Shown in pieces: positions 1 to 8,740 of a DNA stretch of 64,000 nucleotides. The notes beneath the pieces are model-generated. The model searched no databases, was not told where the DNA came from, and saw nothing but the letters and a program-made list of their open reading frames with translations. Position numbers and translations under genes: made by a program. The stretch's first letter is position 1. Each line of letters begins with the position of its first letter. Source of the stretch: Streptomyces sp. CNQ-509 (GTDB lineage: Bacteria > Actinomycetota > Actinomycetes > Streptomycetales > Streptomycetaceae); the NCBI RefSeq assembly GCF_001011035.1, contig NZ_CP011492.1, positions 7,185,447 through 7,249,446 of the forward strand. The letters run 5' to 3'.

Positions 1-655
1 GGCGTTCGCCGGCTGGTATCCGCAGGAGGGCATCGGCGGCGAGCTGCGCGGGAAGCTGCTCGCCCGCGACCTGGACGCCGAGGTCCTGGTCGCCACGGGC
101 TGGAGCAGCGGCTGCACCAGCGCCGGGGGCGCGGTGCTCACGTACGACGAGAACACCGGCTACGCGGCGCGGCTCACCGATACGAGGACGTACGAGACGT
201 GCGACAGCCCGTGGGACGTGCTCGCGGTCTTCGCCGTCCCGGAGAAGGACGCCGGGACGGACCCGAGGATCGGCGGCGCCCCGCCGGGGCCGCCGGGACC
301 GGCGGAGCTCCTCGCGTTCGCGCCGCTCGGCGGCGCCGCGGCGGGGCGTGCGCCACGGGCGGCCGAGGTGAGCCAGCCGGACCAGTTCGGCGCGTTCGCG
401 CGCCCATTGCCGGCGGCGGCGACCGCGGCGCTGGAGAGCAGGCTGGGGAGCCTGTACGACTCGGTGCTGCCGGGTCCCGCGCGGCGCTTCGCCTTCACGG
501 GGCGGGGCTGCGGCGAGGATCTGCTGCTGGAGATCACGTCGCGGCGGCTGCGGCCAGTGAGGGCGGGCGGCGCGTGCCGGGATCCGCGGCCGTACGTCGC
601 GGTGTTCTCGGTGCCGGCGGACCGGGTGCCGTCGAGCGCGGTGATCGGCGGCTGA
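1..655 (+). CDS. Hypothetical protein, 5' end outside window
   Basis: Reading frame 2 is open from base 2 to a TGA at 653-655, giving 217 visible residues; the start lies upstream of the window. Residues near the visible N-terminus include GWSSGCTSAGGA and several isolated cysteines (SGCTS, ETCDS, GRGCG, GGACR), which would suit a secreted disulphide-containing protein, but no signal peptide can be seen because the N-terminus is missing. The middle is rich in Pro/Ala/Gly. I do not recognise the family. A strong hairpin follows at 676-712. Confidence 0.6.
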   Translation, partial: AFAGWYPQEGIGGELRGKLLARDLDAEVLVATGWSSGCTSAGGAVLTYDENTGYAARLTDTRTYETCDSPWDVLAVFAVPEKDAGTDPRIGGAPPGPPGPAELLAFAPLGGAAAGRAPRAAEVSQPDQFGAFARPLPAAATAALESRLGSLYDSVLPGPARRFAFTGRGCGEDLLLEITSRRLRPVRAGGACRDPRPYVAVFSVPADRVPSSAVIGG

Positions 656-675
656 CCCCCGCCGGACCACCCCGC

Positions 676-712
676 GCCACCCCCTCGGCCTACGCGGACC
701 CGAGGGGGTGGC
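676..712 (+). terminator. Terminator hairpin after first gene
   Basis: A perfect 13-bp inverted repeat, GCCACCCCCTCGG (676-688) and its complement (700-712), with an 11-nt loop. It lies 20 nt past the stop of the preceding gene. No U-tract follows, which is usual for GC-rich actinomycetes. Confidence 0.7.
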
Positions 713-860
713 TCCGCGCGCCGGGCCGGGGCGCTCGCTGTGAGACCTTGGCCTTGAGCACCGCCGCCGCGGCGGACCGCCGCGGCGCGCGCAGCGCGCG
801 ACGTCACCGGGAGGAGCGCTGAAGTCGTACACCGCCGACGCCCTCAAGGGGCGCCCGCGC

Positions 861-2039
861 ATGGCAGGACTCGTCGAGCGGCTCCGCGCGCCCGCCGTGG
901 CGCAGACGGTGCGCGCCACCATGGCCGCCACGATCGCGTACGTCGTCGCCCTCCAGCTCACCAACGGCCCCAAGCCGCTCACGGCGCCGCTGACCGCGCT
1001 GCTCGTCGTCCAGGTGACCTTCTACGCCACCCTCACCACCGGCATCCGGCGTGTCACGGCCGTCGTGGTCGGGGTGCTGATCGCCAGCGGGTTCAGCGCG
1101 CTGGTCGGGCTGAGCTGGTGGAGCCTCGGGCTGATCATCGTCAGCTCGCTGGTCGCGGGTCGCATCGTGCGGGTGAGCGAGTTCGTGCCCGAGGTGGCGA
1201 TCAGCGCGATGCTCGTCCTGGGCGTCGCCCACGTGGAGGACACGGCGTTCACCCGGATCCTGGAGACGCTCACCGGCGCCGCCGTGGGCCTCACGTTCAA
1301 CCTGGTGCTGGCGCCCCCGGTGTGGGTGGAGAGCGCGGGCGACGCCATCGAGGACCTGGCCCGCCGCATGCGCCGCCTGCTGCTGCGCAGCACCGAGCAG
1401 CTCACCGAGGTCACCCCGCCGTCGGTCGCCGCCGACCGGCTGGAGGCGGCGCGCGAGCTGGACGAGTTCGTCGGCGAGGTCGACACCTCGCTGCGCCGCG
1501 CCGAGGACAGCCTGCGGCTCAACCCCCGGGTGCGCGAGGGCCTGATGCACCGGGCGGTCCTGCGCACCGGTCTCGACACGCTGGAGATCTGCGCGGTGGT
1601 GCTGCGCGTCCTCACCCGGAGCCTGTCGGACCTCGCGCACGCCCGGCGGAAGGGGGAGCCGCTCTTCCCGCGCGACGCGGGCGCGGCGCTCCAGGACCTC
1701 TTCGCCTACCTGGGCGACGCGCTGGTGAGCTTCGCGCAACTGGTCGCGACGGAGGTCTCCGAGAGCGCCGAGACCGCGGCCGGCCGGCTGGAGGCGGACC
1801 TGTCCGCGGCCCGTTCCGTACGGGACCGGGTGGAGTCCCTGCTCCTGGAGACCGTGGGACGCGACGAGGAGAACTGGTTCCTGTACGGCGCGCTCCTCGC
1901 CGACGTCAACCGGGTCCTCGACGAACTCGACACCGAACACCGCTCCGCACGCCTGCTGGAGGCGCTCGACCGCAGCAGCCGCGACTACCGCGAGCGCATC
2001 CCGCGGCTCTCCCGCCTCAGCGCCTGGCTCACCCGCTGA
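861..2039 (+). CDS. FUSC / aromatic acid exporter family membrane protein
   Basis: A 392-aa protein with about five hydrophobic helices in residues 13-150 (for example around AATIAYVVALQLTNG and LGLIIVSSLVAGRIV) followed by a long charged, largely helical cytoplasmic region (about 160-390). This is the layout of FUSC/ArAE_1 (DUF939-like) proteins, half-size relatives of aromatic-acid and fusaric-acid exporters. Substrate cannot be told. A GGGAGGAG at 809-816 would suit a CTG start at 819 in the same frame (14 residues longer); the ATG at 861 has no obvious ribosome site, so the N-terminus is uncertain. It converges on the next gene. Confidence 0.75.
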   Translation: MAGLVERLRAPAVAQTVRATMAATIAYVVALQLTNGPKPLTAPLTALLVVQVTFYATLTTGIRRVTAVVVGVLIASGFSALVGLSWWSLGLIIVSSLVAGRIVRVSEFVPEVAISAMLVLGVAHVEDTAFTRILETLTGAAVGLTFNLVLAPPVWVESAGDAIEDLARRMRRLLLRSTEQLTEVTPPSVAADRLEAARELDEFVGEVDTSLRRAEDSLRLNPRVREGLMHRAVLRTGLDTLEICAVVLRVLTRSLSDLAHARRKGEPLFPRDAGAALQDLFAYLGDALVSFAQLVATEVSESAETAAGRLEADLSAARSVRDRVESLLLETVGRDEENWFLYGALLADVNRVLDELDTEHRSARLLEALDRSSRDYRERIPRLSRLSAWLTR

Positions 2040-2087
2040 CCACGCGGCAGCGCGGCCCGGCGGCCCTTTCGGCCCGTACCGCCCGTG

Positions 2088-2912
2088 TCAGCGGTACGCC
2101 GCGGCCGCCGACGCCAGCTCGTCCAGCGCCCGCAGCGACTCCGCCTCCGGCAGCGTCGGCAGATCGAGCAGCACCCGCTCGAGACCCAGCTCCGCGTACG
2201 TCTCCAGGGCCGCCGGCTCGTGGGACGCGGAGTACGGCACCACCGGCGCGTCGCCCGCCACCTCCCGCAGCCGCCGCATCCGCCCGCCCAGCTCGCCGGG
2301 CGGCACCCGGCTCGGCAGCCACGTCGCGCCGAACGCCGCGACGCGCTCGAAGGCGGGCTCGCCGCCCCCGCCCACGTAGACCGGCGGATGCGGGCGCTGC
2401 ACTGGCTTCGGCCAGCAGAACACCGGGTCGAAGTCGACGAACTCGCCGTGGAACTCCGCCTCGTCCTGCGTCCACAGCGCGATCATCGCGCGCATCCGCT
2501 CGTCCAGCAGCTTTCCGCGGGTGCGCGGCTCCGTGCCGTGGTTGCGCATCTCCTCGCGGTTCCAGCCCGCGCCGACGCCGAAGGCCACCCGGCCGCCCGA
2601 GACCAGGTCGAGCGTGGCGACCTCCTTCGCGGTGACGATCGGGTCCCGCTCCACGACCAGCGCGATGCCGGTGCCCAGCAGCAGGTTCCGGGTCACCGGG
2701 GCCGCCGCCGCCAGGGCCACGAACGGATCGAGCGTGCGGTAGTACTTCCGCGGCAGCTCGCCGCCGGCCGGCAGCGGCGAGCGCCGGTCGACCGGGATGT
2801 GCGTGTGCTCGGCGACGAACAGCGCGTCGAAGCCGCGCTCCTCCAGCGCCCGCCCGAGCACCGCGGGCGCGATGCCCTCGTCGGTCAGGAACGTCGACAC
2901 CCCGAACTTCAC
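2088..2912 (-). CDS. LLM-class F420-dependent oxidoreductase
   Basis: A 274-aa luciferase-like monooxygenase-fold protein. It begins KFGVSTFLTDEG and carries the family signatures FDALFVAEHTHIPV, LLLGTGIALVVERDP, LDLVSGGRVAFGVGAGWNRE and PVYVGGGGEPA, which form the TIM barrel that binds deazaflavin F420 (or FMN) in this family (TIGR03619-like). The GTG at 2912 is chosen because AGAGAGGTGG lies just upstream; the open frame extends 23 codons further without a ribosome site. The substrate is unknown. It is divergent from the next gene, with 217 nt between. Confidence 0.85.
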   Translation of the reverse strand: MKFGVSTFLTDEGIAPAVLGRALEERGFDALFVAEHTHIPVDRRSPLPAGGELPRKYYRTLDPFVALAAAAPVTRNLLLGTGIALVVERDPIVTAKEVATLDLVSGGRVAFGVGAGWNREEMRNHGTEPRTRGKLLDERMRAMIALWTQDEAEFHGEFVDFDPVFCWPKPVQRPHPPVYVGGGGEPAFERVAAFGATWLPSRVPPGELGGRMRRLREVAGDAPVVPYSASHEPAALETYAELGLERVLLDLPTLPEAESLRALDELASAAAAYR

Positions 2913-3129
2913 GGGCGGCCACCTCTCTCGGGTACACACGTCGCGTACCCGCTGGGCTACGCGCGCCACGCACGGTCGCACACCGCGGAGGCGGGCCGCA
3001 AGATCGGCAGCCGCCGGCCACCGTCCGGCGGGCGGTCCCGGCGCCGCGATGGCACAGTTGGCTGCAGAGGACCGCCGCGTCCCGCGGCCCGCGCGGCCGG
3101 CGGTACCCGCGAGCCCGGAGGACGGAACG

Positions 3130-3783
3130 GTGACCCAGAACCAGCAACGTACGGTGCACGCTCTCCTGGACGGCTACGGGACCACGTACGCCGAGGACGC
3201 GGGCATCCGGCTTCGCAACACCCCGCAGCCCCTCTACCAACTGCTCGTGCTCTCCGGCCTGCTCAGCGCCCGGATCCGGGCGGGCGTCGCGGTCGGCACG
3301 GCCCGCGCGCTGTTCCAGGCCGGTCTGGGCAGTCCGCAGCGGATGGCCGACGCCACCTGGCGGCGGCGGGTCCGGGTCCTCGGCGAGGGCGGCTACCGGC
3401 GCTACGACGAGAGCACCGCGACCCAGCTCGGCGACGGAGCCCGGCTGCTGCTCGACACCTACGGCGGCGACCTGCGCGGGCTGCGCCGCGAGGCGGACGG
3501 CGACACCACCCGGATGGGTGCGCTGCTCCGGCGGTTCCCGGGCCTCGGCCCCGCGGGCGCGGCGATCTTCCTCCGCGAGGTCCAGGGCGTCTGGCCGGAG
3601 GCCGCCCCGTACATCGACGCCAAGGTCGTGCAGGGCGCCGGCAAGGTGGGCCTGCCGGAGGACCCCTCCCGGCTCGCCCGGCTCGTGGGGGAGCCGCAGC
3701 TCCCGCGGTTCACGGCGGCGCTGGTGCACTGCGCGCTGGACAAGGGCGCGGCGCAGCAGGTCAGGGAGCTCACGCACGCGTGA
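3130..3783 (+). CDS. HhH-type endonuclease / DNA glycosylase-like protein
   Basis: A 217-aa all-helical protein starting at GTG 3130, 5-9 nt after CCGGAGGACGG. The segment LLRRFPGLGPAGAAIFLREVQ (about residues 135-155) resembles the helix-hairpin-helix of endonuclease III family proteins, and YIDAKVVQGA after it falls where those enzymes have the catalytic loop (D present). There is no C-terminal Fe-S cysteine cluster. Family membership is inferred from the hairpin motif and size; biochemical activity is not assured. Related Streptomyces proteins are usually annotated only as endonuclease. Confidence 0.6.
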   Translation: MTQNQQRTVHALLDGYGTTYAEDAGIRLRNTPQPLYQLLVLSGLLSARIRAGVAVGTARALFQAGLGSPQRMADATWRRRVRVLGEGGYRRYDESTATQLGDGARLLLDTYGGDLRGLRREADGDTTRMGALLRRFPGLGPAGAAIFLREVQGVWPEAAPYIDAKVVQGAGKVGLPEDPSRLARLVGEPQLPRFTAALVHCALDKGAAQQVRELTHA

Positions 3784-3838
3784 GGCCGGGCGCCACCGCC
3801 GCCCGGGCGGGCGGCCCCCGCATGGCATCCTCGGTGGC

Positions 3839-4411
3839 ATGACCATCGACGTCCGCCCCGCCTCGGTCTTCGAGGACGTCCGGGCGGTGCTCGGGCCGAA
3901 GTCCCCGGACGCCAGCGTCTGCTGGTGCCTGAGCTACCGGATCCCCTCCCGGCTCAACCAGGAGCTGCGCGGGCCCGCCCGCGGCGAGTACGCCGCCGGG
4001 CTCTGCGCCGCCGAGCCGGCGCCCGGGGTGCTGGCCTACGACGGGGACGAGCCGGTGGGGTGGGCGGCGGTGGCGCCGCGGGCGGAGACGACCTTCGCGC
4101 GCAACCGCAAGATCCCCCGCCTCGACGACCTGCCGGTGTGGGCGCTGTGGTGCGTACGGGTACGCCCCGGCCACCGCAAGAAGGGCATCTCGCACTCCCT
4201 CATCGCCGGCGCGGTCGACTTCGCCCGCGCCCACGGCGCCCCGGTGGTCGAGGCGTACCCGCTGGACAACGGCACCGCCCGGGTCGACCTGACGATGGCG
4301 TACGCCGGGCTGAGGAAGAACTTCGAGCGCGCCGGCTTCACCCACGCCGCCGACACGACGTCGGTGCTGGCCGGCCACCCCCGGGTCCTGATGCGGCTCG
4401 ACCTGCGCTGA
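3839..4411 (+). CDS. GNAT family N-acetyltransferase
   Basis: A 190-aa protein with the GNAT core: strand-turn VGWAAVAPRAE, then the acetyl-CoA binding motif A in VRVRPGHRKKGISHSLI and the following helix AVDFARAHGAPVVEAYPLD, then KNFERAGF near the C-terminus. A cysteine pair (VCWCLSYR, about residues 26-31) is typical of a subgroup of Streptomyces acetyltransferases. The start at ATG 3839 has only a weak GGTGG ahead of it. The acceptor substrate is unknown. Confidence 0.8.
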   Translation: MTIDVRPASVFEDVRAVLGPKSPDASVCWCLSYRIPSRLNQELRGPARGEYAAGLCAAEPAPGVLAYDGDEPVGWAAVAPRAETTFARNRKIPRLDDLPVWALWCVRVRPGHRKKGISHSLIAGAVDFARAHGAPVVEAYPLDNGTARVDLTMAYAGLRKNFERAGFTHAADTTSVLAGHPRVLMRLDLR

Positions 4412-4459
4412 GCGCGCACGGCGAGCCCGGGGCACCCGGGTCGGAAGAGGAGGGATGTC

Positions 4460-4465
4460 TAAAAT
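4460..4465 (+). promoter_or_regulatory. Probable -10 element of the exopolyphosphatase gene
   Basis: TAAAAT is an unusually good, AT-rich -10 box in this GC-rich DNA, 28 nt upstream of the ATG at 4493. No convincing -35 was found at the expected distance. Confidence 0.4.
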
Positions 4466-4492
4466 GCCGCCGAATGGGGTACGTGAGGCCGA

Positions 4493-5527
4493 ATGAGAGT
4501 CGGCGTGATCGATGCGGGATCCCACACGGTGCGCCTGGTGGTCGCGGACGCGGACGGCCAGGTGCCGCTGCCCCTGCACACGGCCAAGCGGCAACTGCGC
4601 CTCGCGGAGCTCGCCGGCCCCGACGGGCGGCTCGGCGACCGGGCGGTCGGGGAGCTGGCCGCCGCCGTGGGCGCCGCGCGTGAGGAGGCCGCGCGCTGGG
4701 GGGTGGCGGAGCCGTTCGCCTTCGCCACCGCGGTCGTACGCGACGCCCCCAACGCGCGTGACATCGTCCGCGCCGTCCGCGAGCGCACCGACGTGGTCCT
4801 GCAACTGCTGCCCGGCGAGACGGAGGCCGAACTGACGTTCCTGGCGGCCCGCCGGTGGATGGGCTGGCGCGCCGGGCCGATGGCCGTGCTCGACATCGGC
4901 GGCGGCTCCTTCGAGGTCGCCTGCGGCCGCAGCCGGCTGCCCGACTTCGCCGTCGCGCTGCCGCTGGGCGCCGCCCGGCTGACCCGCGAGTTCTTCGGCA
5001 GGCACGACCCGCCGCCGCCCGCCGCCGTCAAGGCCGTACGCCGCCACGTGCGGCACCGGCTGCGCGACGTGGCCGCGCGCATCCGCTGGGAGGCGCCCCG
5101 TACCACCGTCGTCACCTCCCGCACGATGCAGCAGCTCGCCCGCCTCTGCGGCGCCGCACCCGGGCGGCACGGCCCGTTCGTCCCCCGCACGATGGCGCAG
5201 GAGGACCTCCGCCGCGCGGTCAAGCAACTGCGCGGGCTGCCCGCCGCGGAACGCGCCCGGCTGCCCGGCATCTCGCCGGCCCGCGCGCGGCAGTCGCTGG
5301 CCGGCGCGGTCGTCGCGCACACCGCCATGAAGCTGATGAGTATCGACGTGGTCACCGTCTGCCCCTGGGCGATCCGCGAGGGCATCCTGCTGCGCACCGT
5401 CGAGGAGGGCAGCATGAGCTGGTGGACGGCCCCGCCCGGCGACGAGCCGCGCGTACCGGGCCAGCGCAAGGCGCACCCGGGCCTCGGCCTCGACGCGATC
5501 AGGACGCAGATCAACCTGGCGAACTGA
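4493..5527 (+). CDS. Exopolyphosphatase, Ppx/GppA family
   Basis: A 344-aa member of the ASKHA-fold Ppx/GppA phosphatases, which remove terminal phosphate from polyphosphate or pppGpp. Visible motifs are the N-terminal phosphate loop VGVIDAGSHTVRLVV, the second loop AVLDIGGGSFEVACG at about residues 130-145, and LPGETEAELTFLAARRWMG between them. Length matches the short actinobacterial Ppx proteins (about 310-350 aa) that lack the C-terminal HD domain. The ATG at 4493 is preceded by GTGAGGCC. Whether the substrate is polyP or pppGpp cannot be decided from sequence. Confidence 0.88.
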   Translation: MRVGVIDAGSHTVRLVVADADGQVPLPLHTAKRQLRLAELAGPDGRLGDRAVGELAAAVGAAREEAARWGVAEPFAFATAVVRDAPNARDIVRAVRERTDVVLQLLPGETEAELTFLAARRWMGWRAGPMAVLDIGGGSFEVACGRSRLPDFAVALPLGAARLTREFFGRHDPPPPAAVKAVRRHVRHRLRDVAARIRWEAPRTTVVTSRTMQQLARLCGAAPGRHGPFVPRTMAQEDLRRAVKQLRGLPAAERARLPGISPARARQSLAGAVVAHTAMKLMSIDVVTVCPWAIREGILLRTVEEGSMSWWTAPPGDEPRVPGQRKAHPGLGLDAIRTQINLAN

Positions 5528-5616
5528 GGCCGCCCCGGCCGACTCCAGGGCCGAACCGGCGGCTGCGGCGGCGCGTTGACGACGATGGCGGCGGGCGGCG
5601 TGGTACCCCGGATCTC

Positions 5617-7164
5617 ATGGACGCAGAGGCCCAGGACAACGACGGCAGCACGGCCCGGGATCCCGCGGCCCGAAGACGCCACCCCCTCCTCTTCCGCGTG
5701 GCGCAGGCCAAGCTCCGGCCCCGGTGGCGGCTGAGCGAGATCACCGTCACCGAGGAGCCCGAGATCCGCCGCGCCGTGCGCGCCGCCGCGCTGGGCAACG
5801 CCATGGAGTGGTTCGACTACGGCATCTACGCCTACCTCGCGGTCACCCTCGGCGACGTCTTCTACTCCGGTGCCAGCGAGGGCACCCGGACGATACTGTC
5901 GCTGGCGACCTTCGCGGTCTCCTTCGCCGTACGCCCCCTGGGCGGTGCCTTCTTCGGCCCGCTCGGCGACCGCGTCGGCCGCAAGCAGGTGCTGGCGCTG
6001 ACGATGATCCTGATGGCGTCGGCGACCTTCTCCATCGGCCTCATCCCCAGCTACGACACCATCGGCCTGTGGGCGCCCCTGCTGCTCATCATCGCCCGGC
6101 TGGCGCAGGGCTTCTCCACCGGCGGCGAGTACGGCGGCGCGGCGACCTTCATCGCCGAGTACGCCCCCGACAAGCGGCGCGGCTACTACGGCAGCTTCCT
6201 GGAGATGGGCACCCTCGCCGGCTACATCGGCGCCTCCGGGCTCGTCCTCGTGCTCACCGCGGGCATCGGCGAGGACGGCATGGCCTCCTGGGGCTGGCGC
6301 ATCCCGTTCCTCATCGGCGGCCCGCTCGGCGCGATCGGCCTCTACCTGCGGCTGCGGCTGGAGGAGACACCCGCCTTCGTGAAGTCCGAGGCGGGCCGGG
6401 CCACCGTGGCGGAGGTGACGGGCGAGGCCGAGCCCGCCCTGGGCCGGAAGGCCGAGGGCGGGAGGGCCGAGGGGAAGCAGACACCGGGGGAGCTGCGGCG
6501 GATCATGGCGGGGCAGCGGCAGACGATGATGCTGTGCATCGCGCTGGTGGCGGCGTACAACGTGGCGAACTACATGCTGCTCACGTACATGCCGACGTAT
6601 CTCACGGAAATCCTGGACTGGCCGCGCGCCGAGCAGCTCGCCGTGGTCATCGCCACGATGGTCGCGATGATCTCCGTGGTCACGCTCGTCGGCCGCGCCA
6701 ACGACAGGATCGGCCGCAAACCGCTGCTGATGATCGGCATGGCCGGCTTCTTCGTGGTGAGCGCGCCGGCCTACATCCTGGTGCGCGAGGGGGCCGTCCT
6801 CGCCGTCTTCGGCGGCATGCTCCTGCTGGGCGCCTGCCTCATCTGCCTCCAGGGCACCATGTCGGCTACGCTGCCGGCGCTCTTCCCCACGGAGGTCCGC
6901 TACGGCTCGCTGGCCATCGGCTACAACCTCTCCGTCGCGGTCTTCGGCGGCACCACCCCCGCGGTCATCGAGGGGCTGGTGCACGTCCTGGACACGCCGA
7001 TGGCGGCGGCGTACTACACGATGGCCTTCGCCGTCGTCGGCATCGTCTCCGTCTCGCTGCTGACGGAGACGGCGGGCCTGCCGCTGGAGGGCTCACCGCC
7101 CGCGGTGGCCACGGCGGCGGAGGCGGAGGAGGTCGTACGCACCCAGCGCCGGAACCCGCTCTGA
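5617..7164 (+). CDS. MFS transporter, MHS (proline/betaine/shikimate-like) family
   Basis: A 515-aa integral membrane protein with about 12 helices. It has the metabolite:H+ symporter family signatures: GNAMEWFDYGIYAYLA in helix 1, FFGPLGDRVGRKQVL in the loop 2-3 motif, ARLAQGFSTGGEYGGAATFIAEYAP in helix 4-5, and RANDRIGRKPLLMIG in the 8-9 loop. These are hallmarks of ProP/KgtP/ShiA relatives that co-import a small acid or compatible solute with protons. A charged insert (about residues 255-285) is a poorly conserved central loop. The ATG at 5617 has only a weak ribosome site. Confidence 0.88.
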   Translation: MDAEAQDNDGSTARDPAARRRHPLLFRVAQAKLRPRWRLSEITVTEEPEIRRAVRAAALGNAMEWFDYGIYAYLAVTLGDVFYSGASEGTRTILSLATFAVSFAVRPLGGAFFGPLGDRVGRKQVLALTMILMASATFSIGLIPSYDTIGLWAPLLLIIARLAQGFSTGGEYGGAATFIAEYAPDKRRGYYGSFLEMGTLAGYIGASGLVLVLTAGIGEDGMASWGWRIPFLIGGPLGAIGLYLRLRLEETPAFVKSEAGRATVAEVTGEAEPALGRKAEGGRAEGKQTPGELRRIMAGQRQTMMLCIALVAAYNVANYMLLTYMPTYLTEILDWPRAEQLAVVIATMVAMISVVTLVGRANDRIGRKPLLMIGMAGFFVVSAPAYILVREGAVLAVFGGMLLLGACLICLQGTMSATLPALFPTEVRYGSLAIGYNLSVAVFGGTTPAVIEGLVHVLDTPMAAAYYTMAFAVVGIVSVSLLTETAGLPLEGSPPAVATAAEAEEVVRTQRRNPL

Positions 7165-7188
7165 CCCCCGCCGGGGCGGCGGCCGGGC

Positions 7189-7767
7189 TCAGCCGTGCAG
7201 GGTGGGCCGGTAGATCAGCTCCTGGATGGAGCCGTCGAGGGTCCGGGTCTCGATCAGGTCGAGGTCGAAGTCGGCCGCGCCCTCGAAGATCGGAGCGAGC
7301 CCGGACCGCCCGGTGATCACGGGGAAGAGCGTGACGTGCACCAGGTCGACCAGGCCGGCGGCCATCAGGGCCCGGTTCATCGACAGGCTGCCGTGCGAGC
7401 GCAGCGGCACGTCCGACTCCTCCTTCATCCGGGCGACCACGTCGACGGCGTCGCCGCGCGCGACGGTCGCGTCCGGCCAGTCGAGGGACTCCGCCAGGGT
7501 GGTCGACACGACGGTCGCGGGCAGTTGGGTCATCCGGGTGACCCACGGGTCGCGCACGTCGTCGCCCTCGGAGCTGTCGGCGACCATCTGCGCGAAGAGC
7601 CGGTGGGTGTGGGCGCCGAAGACCATCCGCTGCTCCTCGCTGTAGAGGCCGAGGCGGCGGTCGAGCAGTTCGGGGCCCTGCTTGCCCCAGTAGCCGGTCC
7701 AGTCGCCGCCGGCGGCGCCGTAGCCGTCCAGGCTGCTGAAGACGTCGAACGTGTACGTGGCGGTCAT
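7189..7767 (-). CDS. Dihydrofolate reductase / RibD C-terminal family protein
   Basis: A 192-aa protein related to the RibD reductase domain (Pfam RibD_C fold). It opens with TYTFDVFSSLDGYG, then GKQGPELLDRR, the NADPH-site segment SHGSLSMNRALMAAGLVDLVHVTLFPVI, and ends in FDLDLIETRTLDGSIQELIYRP. The ATG at 7767 is preceded by GAGGAG at a good distance. Such proteins are probably NADPH-dependent reductases of unknown substrate. It is divergent from the AA10 gene. Confidence 0.82.
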   Translation of the reverse strand: MTATYTFDVFSSLDGYGAAGGDWTGYWGKQGPELLDRRLGLYSEEQRMVFGAHTHRLFAQMVADSSEGDDVRDPWVTRMTQLPATVVSTTLAESLDWPDATVARGDAVDVVARMKEESDVPLRSHGSLSMNRALMAAGLVDLVHVTLFPVITGRSGLAPIFEGAADFDLDLIETRTLDGSIQELIYRPTLHG

Positions 7768-7878
7768 GATGCGCTCCTCGGAAGGACGTCGATCGGGTAC
7801 GGGGTAGGACGGGGCGGGGGACCGAAACTCATCGCCGCGCAGGTTTCGTACGGGCGCCGCCGGGCAGGGTCCGGAACA

Positions 7879-7892
7879 TGGGAGCGCTCCCA
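7879..7892. promoter_or_regulatory. CebR-type operator (perfect)
   Basis: TGGGAGCGCTCCCA is a perfect 14-bp palindrome identical to the operator described for the Streptomyces LacI-family cello-oligosaccharide repressor CebR. It lies 40 nt before the GTG start of the AA10 gene at 7932, so it probably represses that gene in the absence of cellobiose. A second near-perfect copy is at 39253-39266. Confidence 0.85.
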
Positions 7893-7931
7893 TTCCCATG
7901 TCCCCCACCCCCTCCCGGAGGAGGAGTCGCA

Positions 7932-8609
7932 GTGTCACCGCCATCGAACGATCGCACCGACGCGCGGAGCCTGCCCGTCCGCGCCCTCCTGGCCGTCCTG
8001 GCCGCCGCCGCGCTCCTGCTGACGCCCTGGACCGGCGGCACCGCCCAGGCCCATGGCTCCGCCGCCGACCCCGTCTCCCGCAACTACGGCTGCTGGCAGC
8101 GCTGGGGAAGCGATTTCCAGAACCCGGACATGCAGCAGCAGGACCCCATGTGCTGGCAGGCGTGGCAGCACGACACCAACGGCATGTGGAACTGGAACGG
8201 CCTCTACCGCGAGGGCACCGGCGGCAACTTCCAGGCCCACATCCCCGACAACCAGCTCTGCAGCGCCGGCCGCACCCAGGACGGCCGTTACGACTCCATG
8301 GACACCCCGGGCCCGTGGAAGACCGACTCCCTCGGCACGAACTTCACCGTCGACGTCCTCGACCAGGCGTACCACGGCGCCGACTACCTGTACGTCTACG
8401 TGACCCGGCAGGGCTACGACGCGAAGACCGACGCGCTCGACTGGGCCGACCTGGAGCGCGTGGCCACCGCGGGGCCGTACGGTCCCGCCAACCACTACAC
8501 CGCGAACGCCAGCGCGCCCGGCCGCAGCGGGCACCACATCGTCTACACCATCTGGAAGGCGTCGCACGCGGACCAGATCTACTTCTTCTGCAGCGACGTG
8601 ACGTTCTAG
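7932..8609 (+). CDS. Secreted lytic polysaccharide monooxygenase, family AA10
   Basis: A 225-aa exported copper monooxygenase. A signal peptide of about 40 residues (ALLAVLAAAALLL...TAQA) is predicted to be cleaved before HGSAADPVSRNYGCW, leaving the N-terminal histidine that forms half of the copper histidine brace; the second brace histidine is likely in GRSGHHIVYTIWKAS, and the conserved aromatic near the end is in DQIYFFCSDVTF. There is no carbohydrate-binding module. The GTG at 7932 follows CCGGAGGAGGAG. AA10 enzymes oxidatively cleave chitin or cellulose; the CebR box upstream favours cellulose. Confidence 0.93.
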   Translation: MSPPSNDRTDARSLPVRALLAVLAAAALLLTPWTGGTAQAHGSAADPVSRNYGCWQRWGSDFQNPDMQQQDPMCWQAWQHDTNGMWNWNGLYREGTGGNFQAHIPDNQLCSAGRTQDGRYDSMDTPGPWKTDSLGTNFTVDVLDQAYHGADYLYVYVTRQGYDAKTDALDWADLERVATAGPYGPANHYTANASAPGRSGHHIVYTIWKASHADQIYFFCSDVTF

Positions 8610-8740
8610 CCGCGCCCCTGGCTGGCGGAAGTCCGTAGCCGCCCGGCGTCGTCCCGGCTCAGGCCCGTACCGCGGGCGCTCGGGGATGGCGCAACACTGC
8701 GGCAGCACACTTCCGCGCGGCGCGCGCCTAAGGTGCCGTC

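Noticed and set aside
4455..4496. A 13-codon frame ending across the exopolyphosphatase start (ATGA)
   Set aside because: A strong -10 (TAAAAT, 4460-4465) lies within it, so it would probably not be fully transcribed. The overlap is likely chance.
4459..6984. Long minus-strand frame opposite the exopolyphosphatase and MHS transporter genes
   Set aside because: Its translation is low-complexity His/Arg/Gly/Asp-rich and has no domain, while the plus strand encodes clear family motifs.
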